NCBI GenBank assembly: GCA_018398815.1
Contig: CM031607.1
Location: 87,110,673-87,174,672, forward strand
Source of the DNA: Conus ventricosus
Lineage: Eukaryota; Mollusca; Gastropoda; Neogastropoda; Conidae
Direction: 5' to 3'
DNA: 64,000 nucleotides
A program made the position numbers and the translations under genes. A model generated the notes under the pieces. It was not told where the DNA came from and did no database searches. It was given only the letters and a program-made list of their open reading frames with translations. Each line of letters opens with the position of its first letter. Position 1 is the stretch's first letter. Shown piece by piece: positions 1 to 12,281 of the stretch.

Positions 1-735
1 CATGAACACAGCCTGAGCCCCAATCTGCTGGAGTGCTGGACAACCAAAGGCCGTAAAATCTCCTGCAGTAGCGTTGGCCGTTCAGGTTGCCATCCACATG
101 GTACAGGGAGTCTTGTGGTGACTGCTGATCCTCCCCCCCCCCCCCCCCAATACCATGACGGAGCCACCACCAAAAGCGACGACCTCCTGGTGACGTCATC
201 TGCCAGCTGCTCCCTGGGACGCCGCCACACCCGAATGCGTCCATCTCGTGCTTCAACTGAACTTGACTCATCGGTGAAAAGCACCATCCGCCACTGAGCC
301 TGATCCATGTTCGATGAGCTGTGCACCAGGCCAGGCGACGTGCCTGTGGGGCCGCAGTCAGTTTTGGTTTCCGGACTGGGCGCCTTGCTCGAAGGTTGGC
401 AGCATTGTGGCGCCGTCGTATGGTCATCTCACACACTGCTGTGTTAGTGGCAGCTTGGAGCGACGCCTGATGTGTTGGAGGTGGTGGTCCTGGTCCGAAG
501 AGCATGTCTGTGGATGAACCTGTCATCTCTTGCAGTGGTCTTCTTTGGCTGGCCTGGACGGGGTCTCTCTTTGACAGTTCCAGTGGCTTGAAAACGTTCT
601 CTCAGCCGAATGATGACGGAGTGGGACACTTGTAGTCTTCTGGCCACTTCTCGAACGCCAACTCGATCCTGCAGCCATGCAAATCACCCGGGTCCGTTCA
701 AAATCAGACAGCTTGCGTCTTGGAGGCATTTTTGT
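1..735 (-). pseudogene. Tc1/mariner-type transposase, decayed and cut by the window edge
   Basis: Read on the minus strand from about 729 downward. The N-terminus (MPPRRKLSDFERTRV) continues after a frame change into a helix-turn-helix block, RRLQVSHSVIIRLRERF (444-647), typical of Tc1 DNA-binding domains. Further on, across more stops and frame changes, come the first catalytic Asp block FTDES (about 265-282) and the FGGGSVMV block (about 152-188), in the order seen in Tc1 transposases. The second Asp and the Glu of the DDE triad would lie left of base 1. A 16-base poly-C run (133-148) sits inside the old frame. Inactive: several frameshifts and stops. Family call from motif order; subfamily not assigned. 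Confidence 0.8.
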
Positions 736-2467
736 GTTATGAAGAATTATGCACGTTGGCTGCTTTTAGGGGCATTCCAGTCAGTAAAATGCTCTGCAAT
801 GCATTGGTTTTTGCACGTGCATTTGGAATTTCAGTGCAAAACCGTTTGAAGCAGTGTTCACTCTTGCTGAAAAAACAAGCAATTTTGACAACAATCTGCA
901 ACTTTCAACCCCCCCCCCCCCCCCCCCCCCCCTCTGCATGCCGCACGTGACAATAAGACAGCTTTCGCAAGCTTTGCGGAATACTCTGTTAACCCCTTAA
1001 ACCTTTCCCATGGAATTCTTCGAAAAAATGCATTGCTTGTATTTTTGGCCAATTTAAAAAGAAAGGGCCTTTTTTCGGGGTGTCCTTAATTAAAGTTCGA
1101 CCCTATATTTCAATGTCAAAAAAAATTTTAACGTGAAATATTTCAATGATTTTGTTGTTTTTAATTTGTCTCCACCTCCGCTTCCCGTTTTGCCCACCCC
1201 TGCCGGTACGAACCGTCATGGTAACTAACTGCAGGAGCTCTTTGTCGAAGAAGGAACAGAAGTGACGCTTCATGGCGGCACGTTTACTGCCACAACGCCA
1301 CAATTAGGATTTTGCCCTGAAACACTACATCATCCATGTAAGCGTTTTGAGGCCTACCGTAAATTTGAACCAGCATTTAATGTTAAACTGATAATTGAAC
1401 AAAAGAACAACTCCCCACCAATTATCCCCCCCCCCCCCTTTTTTTAGGGGGGGGGGGGGAGGGGGTCTTCATGGATGAAATCACAAACAGTCCCTGAAAT
1501 ACATTACCTCCCCCCCCCCCCCCCTTAGTTGACACACATTTCAAGCCTTTGTACTCACCCTCCTCCTGTCCTTGCGCCAGATTCAAACGCACAAAATAAT
1601 CCCAAACCTTTGATCTGAATATGTCTACTCGGAACCACCTAACCCGACCTCGGTGGCCATATGAAAGGAAATGAGGAAATCAACTTTCAGACACAATACA
1701 AATTCTCCAAACAATCTAATTGCGTGAGTCTTAAAATACTCGAATCCTTATGTAAGGCCTTGGCGCATTAATTTTTGTGTGCAGCCTGCCAGCTCGCCGT
1801 TTTGAAAGACAAAGGGAGGCTATTCGGAGTTCTGGTCACGGGATAGCGTACGCCACTGTCGAACTGACTGGCATAATTATTGATGTTCCCATGACAACGA
1901 ATGACCGTTAAAAACAGCTCATTATCACATGAAATAGACAATTATGGAGTGAAAACACTAGTGACGCCGTTTACCCATGGTAATGCTTTTGCTCCTCAAT
2001 GGAATCGTTAATATCGTTTTCTTGTGGTGGTAAATACAGTGATAATAGCAGGTCCCAGTCCTTTTCATCTTCACCATTATCACTTCAAGTCTGTACTGTC
2101 CGTGAATATGGTCACTATCACCACTGACCATCCACACACACACACACACACACACACATTCTCTCCTCTCTCTCTCTCTCTCCCCTCTCTTTCTCTCTCT
2201 CTCGCTCGCTGCGTCTGCCTCTCTCTCTCTGTGTCAGAAATTCATCCCACAAAGTATTTTAATAACCCTTGCCCTTCATATTAACCTTGTTAATGTCGTC
2301 ATCAAATGGAAACACGGTTAAACAGTTAGCTATCTACCTACATAAAGCATTCAAGATGCGAAATACGTATAACTATAACATAAAGAATACCAACATCAGT
2401 CTGCGACATGATTTGTAATATAAATCCCCATTTTACGGGGCTATGGCCTTTATGAATACAACAACTG

Positions 2468-2508
<41 letters not shown>

Positions 2509-2764
2509 GCGCCCGTGTTTCTATTTCCGAACTGGCCCCCCCCCCCCCCCCCCCCCCCCCCCCTGGATCTGCTTTCATTTCGCAGTGCCTCTCCTCCTAA
2601 CAAGTCGTCTGGGTGGAGATTGTAGGTGTTGTTCTGTTGTCTGTTGTATATATGTGTCACGTCTACAGGAGACTTGCTTGGGTAAAACTCACAGCTCTGT
2701 TTTTGTACTGTACACTTCGCACACTGACCCAGGCTAGTTACCCCACCCTGACGCTAAAGGATGA
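736..2764. other. non-genic stretch with poly-C/poly-G and dinucleotide tracts
   Basis: No gene recognised. Contains poly-C at 909-932, 1426-1438 and about 1510-1524, poly-G at 1447-1459, (CA)n then (CT)n at 2134-2232, (CT)n at 2468-2508 and a 28-base poly-C at 2536-2563. The few open frames here are repeat translations (LSLSLS, PPPPP). Confidence 0.75.
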
Positions 2765-3206
2765 GAAGGAAGACGAAAGAAAAGAAAGAATGAAAGAATG
2801 CTAAGAAAGAAAACACAGAAAAGAAAGAAAAAAGAATGCTAAGAAAGAAAGCACAGAACAGAAAGAAAGAAAATGAATGAAAACAAAGAAAGAACACTTA
2901 GAAAGAAAAAAGGAAGAAAGAAAAAATGAACGAAAAAATAAGAAAGAAACAAAGAAAGAATGAATGAAAAGAAAGTAAGGAAGAAAGAGTGAATGAAAAG
3001 GAAGAAAGAAAGAATGAAAGAAAGAAAGAATGACAAGAAAGAAAGTTAGAAACAAAGAAAGAACGAATGAAAAGAAAGTAAGAAAGACAGAATGAATGAA
3101 AAGGAAAAAAGAAAGAATGAAAACAAGAAAGAAAGAAAAAATGAATGAATGAAAGAAAAGAAAAAAAAGAAGATGAGAAACAAAGAAAGAAAGAATGAAT
3201 GAAAAA
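2765..3206. repeat. GAAA-type polypurine tract (about 440 bp)
   Basis: Almost pure purine on the plus strand, built of GAAA and GAATGAA blocks with irregular phase. The long minus-strand frames rich in F, L and S that cross it are artefacts of the repeat. Confidence 0.9.
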
Positions 3207-4110
3207 ACCGTGCCAGACGAAGCGTACATAAAAACAAAAGTGACGTAAGTTCCCTTAAAAAAAAGTGTGGGTGGTGGTGGTGGTGGTGGTAGGTTTTATT
3301 GAAAGAGGTGCCGGTGCTGGGCGGGAAGAATAGGAACGGAGAGACAAAGAAAGGGGAAGGGGGATGTGGAGGAAGCGAGTGAGGAGGAAGATGGCGGGGA
3401 ACAACAATATGTCAGAAAGTCCATTCCAAGTAATGTAACGACCTGAAACAAAAGACATTGATATAGGGGTGAAGGAAGAGAAGGAAAAACTGGGAAACGG
3501 AAAGCCGAGGGGAGAGGGAGAGGGGTGGGGGTCGGGGGAGGGGGAGAACCACTGACTTCTATTCCCCTAAGTCAGTGGGGAGAACCGAGCCTAACTGTTG
3601 ATTGTAAAGGAAGATACTGACACGTATCAATCAACTCCCCCTTCGTATCAACTCCCTTAGTTGTCTGTTTCTGAACTGTCGTCACTTTCCCCGCGTCTGT
3701 CTCCCTGCCTCGGTTTTCGAATCTTCATAGAAAGCTTTAGGGACGCTTTTGTCTGGCGTCTTTCATTTCCTGTCTGTTAAGTGTCAGTCGTTATGTCTGG
3801 AGAAGACACGTATGTGTGTCGACGATTCTTTGGCCCGCTTCATTCTGCTGTTTTGTTCACTAAGAATGGATGCCAGTTAGTGCCTGTATTTGTCTGGTAT
3901 AGGCTTGTTTACAGCAGGCTATAGTCTGTTATCAGTCTCCCTAAACAACATACCCCTCAAAATTCGACGAGGAGTGTGAATTAATGAGTAGTAGTAGTGG
4001 TAGTATAGTACAGAGCAGCAGTAGTAGTATAACAGTAGTAGTACAGCAGTAGTAGTAGTAGTAGTAGTAGTAGTGATGATGGTAGTGATGGTGGCAGGAG
4101 CATTTGTTAG
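3207..4110. other. non-genic; short trinucleotide repeats
   Basis: No gene recognised. (GGT)n at about 3268-3292 and an interrupted (AGT)n/(TAG)n at 3985-4075. The remainder is unique-looking sequence. Confidence 0.6.
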
Positions 4111-4401
4111 TATGGTAGACGTACGGACTGGCTTCCATTTGCCTGGAACTCGCGGCCCCTTCATTGATCAACTGACTTAAACGAAACTGGGGTACCGCAC
4201 AAAATGTCACACTGCACAAAATGTCACAACTCGCAATTGTGACAATGTGTGCACCTATGGCCCATTTTCGAATTCACTGTTGCACAAAATGTCACAACCT
4301 CTGTCAGTCTTGTTAGTCCGCCGCTATTAAGAAAGCGAGCAGACAATTGAGTTCGTTCGTGTCGTTTTTTTGTTTTTGTGTTGGTGTTTGTGTGTGTGTG
4401 T

Positions 4402-4436
<35 letters not shown>

Positions 4437-7400
4437 TGTGGTGTGTGTGTGTGTCCTCCAACGCGGCCAAAACGGATTTTTTTGGGCAATGTCTATTCAG
4501 CCACTTAAGACAGCCTTCTCAAATTGTTTGTGATTAGGAAAGGGTATGCTGATACTGCTCGCAAAAAATCAGGACGAAGGTCAAGGTCAAGGTCAGGGCT
4601 AAACGTTAAACATCCTTTTTTTTCCTGCAAAAAATTTCCACACTTTCAAGCTACATTTTCCAAACTTGCTACGCAGGTGCATAGTTTTGGGGGACAACAA
4701 AAAGATGAGCATGCGAATCAAACAAATCGTGTTGTTTCTATTAGCCTCATTAACCAACATCGCCATCTCGTCTGGGTTGCACCTTGTAAACATGTGCAGT
4801 GAATACACACTAAAAGTACAATTCAATATAAAATTGAAAATCAAAAATTGGCAAGCCAAATTGAAAAACGCAAAAAATACAAGTACATCATAGAGTATAC
4901 CCAAACCCATCCATCCACCCAACCAAAATGCACCCAAACCCACACAGAAAAGGGGAGAGGGTAGTGACAATTTGTGCAGCAGTGATTTTAAAAAAGGCAT
5001 AACAGGTGCACAAATTGACAAATTGTGACATTTTGTGCAAATTGTGACAATTTGTGCAGTGGTGAAATTTTGTGCGGTAACAACTCCCTCAACAGTGTCA
5101 TTCAGAGATGCAAGCACGTTGCTAACAAACTGGGGCAACACTATGTTGTGCTAACAGTTGATGAAACCTTGTTCTGCAAAGTGATGGAGTTTGAAAGGGG
5201 CCCGAAAATGAATACCAAACCTTCTGTTTTTCAGGCGTGGTGGTCTTCAAAATCTCACTAAACTTCTTTGAAGGTCATTGGAAAACACAGGGAATACCAG
5301 GACTTGTGGAGTTGTGGGAAGAAAGCAATCTTTTTGGACCAAAGACCGCGGAACAAGTACTAGCGGGAAAAGCCGTACATCAGAGACATGAGATATCACA
5401 AATTAACACTTCAAACCATGTGGAGAATCCTGCTTCCTCAGCGTTGCAATTCACAATGAAAAAGGAGAGAACTGAAAGGGGAGATGAAATAATGAAACAA
5501 AAGGGAAAGACACGGGGCCCCGCTGCTGTCTGTTCTTGCTTCCCAAGCAGCTCAATATCTTGTGGATGACTTTGTGCACCCCAAAGGTGAATGCCAACTT
5601 TCAGTTTTGGTGGACTTACAAGCAAATGGGAAAACATGCTAATGTTTTGTCAGAGCAAGCAAGAGAGTGACTGGAAGCGCATATCGCGCTTTCCCACGTC
5701 CATGCTTCCATATGATGCGATATGACTACACAACTATGCACGCTTGGGCTGTGGAAACGTGAGCAAAATGCAACAACGCCAGAAGAGTCAAAGCTGAAAA
5801 CTTTGTGGTGAAACGTGGAAGTAGCCTTTCAAACCAAGTTGATCCAGATCAAATCCAGGATGGCTCAATGGGACAGGGAAAAGGGTGGCGAATCGTGGTA
5901 TCACAAAACACCGTTACTTTGAGCAAGGGACGCGCCCGTGTAACATGCGATCCCACATTTCCTGTGAAACCAGAGAAGCGTTTGACGCTGGTCTAGAGGA
6001 TACTGTCAACCATAATGACGCAACAGGGGAAGAAGAATGCAGACGGGAAAAGATGAAGATAGTGTTTCACTACCTGAAGAACTTCAAACTGTTCTCCCAG
6101 CGATGTTCCTGAAAACTCCCAAAACATTGCAACCAAAGATCTCGCCCACGAGAGCATTGAGGAGGACTGCTAACTGCACAGCAAAAGATCAAATAAGTTG
6201 AACACGTTTGTTGATGAAGGTTTTCCCTCTTATAAAAAGGAAGATAAAGTTTCGTGATGCCTTGACAAAGAACACGCCACAAACTTTTGCAAGTATGTAG
6301 AAGAAAACCAGAAGAATGTGCACAGTACCAAACAGAAAACACTAAAGGCAGACAGGAAGATTCTTCAGAGATTGATCACTGCCTGTGAGGCAGACGGAAC
6401 GTTGACCTCTCCATGGTTTTAAAACACGAACTGATGCCAAAACCCCCTCGCACTAGCAGAGATGAACGGGACGCCTATGTTCTGGTTCAAAGCGCTTCTG
6501 CTTCAGGCACTCGCTCATGAAGTACCCTGTCCACCAAACCTAGATGAGCGATCTTGGTGACCAAACCACACTTGTTGTTGAAGGACAGCACTCATCTGCA
6601 GCATTGGAAAACCCCAGCAAGCGACTACATTTGGAGGTCTGGCAGACGTTTTCATAAATACTCTTCATCAAGCTGGGTGAGGTTTCAAACGCATTGATGT
6701 ATTTTCGACAGATACAACCAGACTTCCATCAAGACAGAAACACGGAGAAGACAAGTAAAAATTCTCAGCCAATCAGAAAAAAAACATTGATGAAGGCAGA
6801 ACGTGCCCCTACCACAAAGTGGGAGAACTACAATTCTCACCCTGATAACAAGGCTGACCTGGCGAAGTTTTTGTCAAGACAGATCATGCTGCATGCTCCA
6901 GTTGACCAAACTATTGTTGCGGGTGGTGGCTCCAGTGATGTCACACAGGTGGAGTCTTCAAACCCAATACAGATGTACGTCCCTGGAGCTTCACACGAGG
7001 AGGCTCACACCAGGATAACCCCTGCACTGTGTACACGGTGAGGCTGAGGCAAGCAGCATGTTGTGTCCTCCAGGGACACGGATGTTGCATTCGCTGCTGG
7101 TGCATTTTCATCGCATCAAGTGTCCCAAATCAAGATAAAAGCAGGCACTGCCAAATCCAGAAAATACATCCCCATTTATGCTTTTATAGAAACTACAGCC
7201 ATTGAAAGAGATAAGCTCCAAAACCTTGCTGGATTTATTCCTTTCCCGGGCTGTGACACAACTCGTACTTTGCTGGACATAGTAAGACAACTTGCTTAAG
7301 GTTTTCCTGCAGCAACCTATCTGTTGAATTCACTGGGAAAGAAACTCTAAACAAAACGAGACACTGCGAAATGCTGAAGTCTTCATTTCAAGTGTGTATG

Positions 7401-7830
7401 GTGTACAAAACTGACTCGGTGAACATGGCTCGGCCAGTCCTGTTACGCAAAGCCCATGCACCACAAAAAACTGCCTCCAACACGTGATGCCTTGTTTTTC
7501 CACCCACAGCGGGCACACTATCAGACAACTATCTGGCTACAAGCTCACCTGCAGCACCCCCTCCTCCCCCCGCAAGAAACCATGGGCTGGAAACTAGAAG
7601 GCGGCACCTTGATTCCTTTCTCAAGTCACTCCCATCAGTTCCTGAGGCATGCACTGATGTGATCTTCTGGGGAAATGCAAAAAGCAGTGCACTGGTTTCC
7701 CGGGTGCAAGTGCAGAGCAGCCGGTCTTCCTTGCACAGTAGCATGCAAGTGCATGACCCCCACAACAAAGAAACGAAGTGTATGAGTTCTAGACAATGTA
7801 TCAGTGATTGTGACGAAAAATAATGAGCAA
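4110..7830 (+). pseudogene. decayed mobile-element-like gene, TGCDT-motif family with Cys-rich tail
   Basis: Plus-strand remnants in consistent order match a large unnamed protein family that I recall as multicopy in cnidarian, mollusc and echinoderm genomes. They are LGQHYVVLTVDETLFCK (about 5131-5180), VELWEESNLFGP then VLAGKA (5300-5375), HEEAHTR (about 6994-7014), SRDTDVAFA (about 7069), YIPIYAFIE (about 7170), FPGCDTTRTLL (about 7243-7275), LPPTRDAL then RAHYQTTIW (7465-7530), WKLEGGTLIPF (7585-7620) and a C-terminal CKCRAAGLPCTVACKC (about 7707-7754). The acidic positions in HEEAHTR, DTD and GCDTT recall FEN/XPG-type nucleases (inference). It is broken by stops, frameshifts and the MITE at 4195-5077. 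The true start was not found. Function of the family is unknown to me. Confidence 0.6.
4195..5077. mobile_element. 883-bp nonautonomous TIR element (MITE-like), TA target duplication
   Basis: Both ends carry the same inverted sequence: the left end reads CCGCACAAAATGTCAC, and the right end read backwards is CCGCACAAAATTTCACC. The similarity continues inward for about 65 bases as iterations of GCACAAAATGTCAC. TA flanks both ends (4193-4194 and 5078-5079), the duplication expected of Tc1/mariner-type insertion. The inside holds a (GT)n tract (4385-4455) and no transposase. It sits inside the decayed TGCDT-family gene: matching coding sequence lies on both sides. No autonomous partner is seen in the window. 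Confidence 0.8.
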
Positions 7831-8896
7831 AAATGATGACTATAATTTTTAACAGATTCGTTTGGCTGGCTTGAATCAAAAATTACAATAAGATGGAAAA
7901 AATCACTAAAAACAAAAACGACTGAAATTATTTAAGAAGTACCAATACATTTATTACTTACATTGACCCATTGACTTAACTACAAACTCAGTCTTATCAA
8001 TATTCTTCTCCCTTTCATTCAATCCCTCCTCCCCCCCCAAAATTGACTCCCCACTCCCTCTTGAAAGTACAGAAACACAATTTCTGATAGCTGGATGTTT
8101 TGTTTTAAAACGGAAAGAAGTATGACTATAAATAACTCAAGAGTGCTTGAATGCTCTCCTCTCCCCCTCACTCTCTTCCTCCTCTCCTCTCTCCTCTTCA
8201 CCGTTTCGTAAAACAAAAAAGAACAAATGTTTTTTGTTTCTAATTAACAGATTGTTTTGTTACTTAAGGCAAGGTTAGGAGAAAATAAAACTGTGGCTCC
8301 GTTTTGTTTTTGTTTGTAACTGCTGTCATGTGTACTGGCTTGTCTTTTTGTTTATTATAAATTAAAAAAATTTGGGTTGAATATTTTAAAAAAAGGAATA
8401 AGGTTTTTTTTTTCCCTCCTTAAATATAAACAAATAACAAAAATTAGACAATAACAAAACTTTTTGTGGCTCAAACAATGGAAGTTTGTTTACGGAATCC
8501 TTATGTCAGTTTTTAGGGCACCATTTTGAAAAATTTATTTTTTAGTGCAAAAACTACGCTTTTGCGAGTTTGTCAGACAACAAAATGAAAAGAGCGTGGT
8601 CACATTCTTAGAACATGTCTGACAATCCTAACATAAATTTGCCACCTACTTTTTAAATTTTGGCCTTTTTTTGTGAAATCTGTCCTAGTCTAAACCTGAG
8701 AAAGAAAGAACAGTTTCGTTTGTGACACAGACGACAGTATTCTACTCACAGCAGATTTGACGTCAGCACTAAAATCCGTTCCAGGAGGCCAAGTAGCAAC
8801 TGTGTGAGAAAGAAAGAACATTTCGTTTGTGACAGACCGATATATTCTATCGAAGTTTCACACTGAAATGGAGGTAATATAAATCTGGGATCAGGA
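7831..8896. other. AT-rich non-genic stretch with a direct repeat
   Basis: No gene recognised. A block GAGAAAGAAAGAACA followed by TTTCGTTTGTGACA occurs near 8699 and again near 8808, an imperfect direct repeat about 109 bp apart that leads into the minisatellite to the right. Confidence 0.55.
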
Positions 8897-9264
8897 ATGA
8901 TTTAAGGCTATCAGAGACAGAGAGAAGGGCCACTGGTGATCAGATGATTTAAGCTATCAGAGACAGAGAAAAGGGGCCACTGTGTGATCAGGATGATTTA
9001 AGGCTATCAGAGACAAGAGAAGGGCCCAGTGTGATCAGAGATTTAAGGCTATCAGAGACAGAGAGAAGGCCACTGTGTGATCAGGATGATTAAGGCTATC
9101 AAGACAGAGAAAAGGGGCCACTGTGTGATCAGGATGATTTAAGGCAATCAGAGACAGAGAAAAAGGGCCACTGTGTGATCAGGATGATTTAAGGCTACAG
9201 AGACAGAGAAAAGGGCCACTGATGATCGGGATGTTTTAAAGCATCAAGACAGAGAAAAGGGGCC
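8897..9264. repeat. minisatellite, about 48-bp unit x 8
   Basis: Eight consecutive units contain TTTAAGGCTATCAGAGACAG and a GGGCCACTGTGTGATCAG block. Unit length drifts between about 46 and 50 bp through single-base indels. Confidence 0.92.
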
Positions 9265-9300
9265 CAAACCGTGCGCATGTATGTCACCGTAGGGGGCTGG

Positions 9301-10291
9301 CCCGTGTAACGAAAAGTTTTAACTCCCCGAATTGTTTAACTCCCAGGGAGTTAAACTGTCATTTATAAATTTTAACTCCCTGGGAGTTAAACTAGAATAT
9401 AAAAAACTAACCTCCCTCTTGTTTCAGTTTGACATCCAGGGAGTTATTTTGACATACCACCAGAAGACTCCCACCCACCACCCCACCCCCCCAAAACCCA
9501 TTCATCTTATATATATATAAAAATATATAAATATATATATTTTATATATATAAATAATATATATATAATATATGAAATGTGTGTGTGTGTGTGTGTGTGT
9601 GGGGTGTGTGTGTGTGTGTGTGTGGTGTGTGTGTTCTTACACTAACTTGCCAGATCAAGACTTGTCAGGTAGAATTGTTTTCTTCGATATTATGTTTCTG
9701 TGAATTAGTCACGTGTCCTGAAATTCATTGAAAAATATGTGTTTTTTCTGATTGGCTGGTCGAGTTTTATTTTTTGCCCTTTGGGACAAACGCACACCAC
9801 CACACCTGAACGAGTCACTGACAAATCATTAGATCGGTCCCAAGCAGCCACCCTCTTGTACAAATTGTACAAAAACAGCCCCCCCCCCCCCCCCCCCCCC
9901 CCTTCTCTAATCCTATGTTCTCGCACACAAAATTCTAATGTATCCCGACCCTTTTTCTCCTTCTTTCTCTCCCCTCCCAATGCAATCGTCAATACAAACA
10001 ATTTACGTCCATTCCCCTCCCCACCTTCCTTACCCTCACAACCCCCCCCCCCCCCCCCCCCCCCCCCCACTCCCTAATTTGGCGGCCCTACGCAATGAAA
10101 AAATTGAAAATTTTCCCATTTCTACAACCGTTGAGTGAGGCCTACACTTATGGGTGACTGTTTGATATCGCATAGATTCCATGAGAAGAGAGAGAGAGAG
10201 AGAGAGAGAAAAGAGAGAGAGAGAGAAGAGAGAGAGAGAGGAGAAGAGAGAGAGAGAGGGAGAACGCCAAGGACTGAAGGTACAGTAATTT

Positions 10292-10361
<70 letters not shown>

Positions 10362-11058
10362 AGGGAAACGCCAAAGACTGGGGGTAAAATATTCTACCAA
10401 AGGCAACAAACCATTAATTCATGTATATACAAACTTTACATACAGATTATATACAAAAAGGCATAGTAAAATATCAAGGACATGCATAGATGAGCACATG
10501 AATAAGTAAAACGGGCATTTCCTTCCCCATATGATGATGATCATCATGAAAATTAAATCCCCTTCTCCATTCTCTTACCCAAAGACACCTGGGAATAGGT
10601 GGGTGGGGAGTCATTTTAGTCATGATCAGAAATTAACTCCCCCCTGTTACAAAGTAACTCCCTGGGAGTCAGAAAACACTGTAAAACCTTAACTCCCAGG
10701 GAGTTATTCTAAACTGTGAAAAACTAACTCCCCTTAGCGGGCAGGGAGTTAAACTTTTACACGCCTGGATTAACTCCCGGAGTTAAACTGTACTAACTCC
10801 CAGGGGGTCATTCTGTAACAGGGTGGGAGTTAAGTCTGATATATGTACAAAGTGACTCCCCCTTAATGTTTCAAGAATTTGTTGAGACTTTGTACAAAAA
10901 AGATTTAGAACATTTTGAAGTTTTACTGAGTGAGTTTTTTTTGGCACAGGGTGGGAGTCATTCTATTTTAACTCCCGGGAGTTAAAATTTACAAACGAAC
11001 AGTTTAAACTCCCTGGGAGTTAAACCATTCGGGGATAAAACTTTTTTGTTACACCGGG
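9301..11058. mobile_element. 1.76-kb element with >100-bp terminal inverted repeats
   Basis: The left end (CCCGTGTAACGAAAAG, then GTTTAACTCCCAGGGAGTT, then TTTTAACTCCCTGGGAG) is mirrored by the right end (10960-11058), read backwards as CCCGGTGTAACAAAAAAG and then the same palindromic blocks in the same order, over about 105 bases. The palindrome AACTCCC(W)GGGAGTT recurs about ten times, clustered at 9330-9450 and 10620-11030. The centre holds poly-C tracts (9879-9902, 10042-10068), an (AT)n/(GT)n region (9510-9632) and long (GA)n tracts (10186-10260, 10295-10352). No transposase is visible. No clear short target duplication was found at the CCCG ends. Confidence 0.65.
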
Positions 11059-11241
11059 AACCGACGTTTTCGATAGTCCACACATCGTAGTCCGACACCC
11101 CACGTTCAGATGTTTCGAAAATCCGACACTGTAAGAAAAAGTAGCGATAGTCCCCACATCCCACGATTCCGACAATTCCAACTCGTTTCGATAATCCGAC
11201 ACACAACCCAGTTTTATAATTTCCTCTCTCTCTCTCTCCTC

Positions 11242-11279
<38 letters not shown>

Positions 11280-11730
11280 ATTGTCAACATTTAACCCCAT
11301 TCCTCTGTCGCAAAAAGCAATGAAACCCGAATGTATCATTATGTCGGACTATCGAAACGTCGAAATCGTGATGTGTGGAACTATTGGCACAAAATATAAC
11401 ATTACAAACAAGTTTCGTTCGTCCGACAAAATTGTCGAAACGTCGGAATCGTGATTTGTCGAACTATTGAAACGTCGGAATCGTGAAGTGTCGGACTATT
11501 GAAACGTCGGAATCGTGGGAAATGTCGGACTATTGAAACGTCGGAATGGTGAAGTGTCAGACTATTTAAACGTCGGAATGGTGAAGTGTCGGACTATTGA
11601 AACGTCGAAAAGGGAAGTGTCGGCTATTGAAACTCGGGAAAGGTGAAGTGTCGGACTATTGAAACGTCGGAAGGTGAAGTGCCGGACTATTGAAACGTCG
11701 GAATGGTGAAGTGTCGGACTATCAGACCCA
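11059..11730. repeat. palindromic ~36-bp satellite in two opposed blocks
   Basis: The motif GTCGGACTATTGAAACGTCG is repeated about ten times on the plus strand (11343-11725, unit about 36 bp). The left block (11059-11210) carries the same motif in inverted orientation (CGATAGTCCGACAC type), with a (CT)n tract (11222-11276) between the two blocks. The arrangement is that of inverted subterminal repeats, so it may be part of a transposable element. Confidence 0.75.
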
Positions 11731-12122
11731 AACCACCGTAGGGGGCAGTTTGGAATGCTGCACGCTGGGGAACATGCGGCCTGCCTCTTCACACCCCTTA
11801 GGGGACAGTGCCGAGATGACAGTGTTTTTGTAACTCCAGTTTTTATAGAACAGGAATACTTACAATGGGAACGAAAAAATGCGTCTGTGTGTCTGTCTGT
11901 GGGGTCTGTCTTCCGTGGTCAAAATGTGTTCCACCACCGCTCCAGACAAAACTGGTGGACCGATTTTTCTGAAAATTTGTAGATATGTTCATTATGGTCA
12001 CGGATGATGCCCCGAAAGTTTTATTTTACCAGAAAGCCGTTACTAACGCTATACGTGATAACTTTGTGATTTACATTTAAGCAATAACGGTTATAAACTT
12101 AAGTGTAACCAATGTTCGTGAA
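11731..12122. other. non-genic stretch, probably old repeat
   Basis: No gene recognised. It starts with CACCGTAGGGGGC (11734-11746), the same 13 bases found at 9285-9297 on the far side of the two inverted-repeat units. Confidence 0.5.
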
Positions 12123-12193
12123 TCCTCGGGAGTATAGGGATAGTGTCCCCGCCTGTCACGCGGGAGAACCTTAATCATTTCCCCGCCGGGAGG
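12123..12193 (+). pseudogene. tRNA-Asp(GTC)-like relic
   Basis: An intact anticodon arm CCCGC-CTGTCAC-GCGGG (12148-12164) has anticodon GTC at 12155-12157, preceded by a tRNA-Asp-like D-arm (AGTATAGGGATAGTGTCC). The acceptor side starts TCCTCGG and ends CCGGGAGG. The T-arm is ruined: the GGTTCGAATCC-type box is replaced by CCTTAATCATTTCCCC. Either a dead tRNA gene or the head of an old tRNA-derived SINE; no second copy was found in the window. Confidence 0.7.
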
Positions 12194-12281
12194 GGGCACT
12201 GTCTTTTTTTCTTTTCTTTCTCTTACCTACACAGTTTCTACCCCCAAAAGTGGAGAAAGTGCTAGAGTACTGAAAATAATA

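Noticed and set aside
2801..3229. 142-codon minus frame rich in F, L and S that looks like a membrane protein
   Set aside because: Complement of a GAAA polypurine tract; all frames give the same composition.
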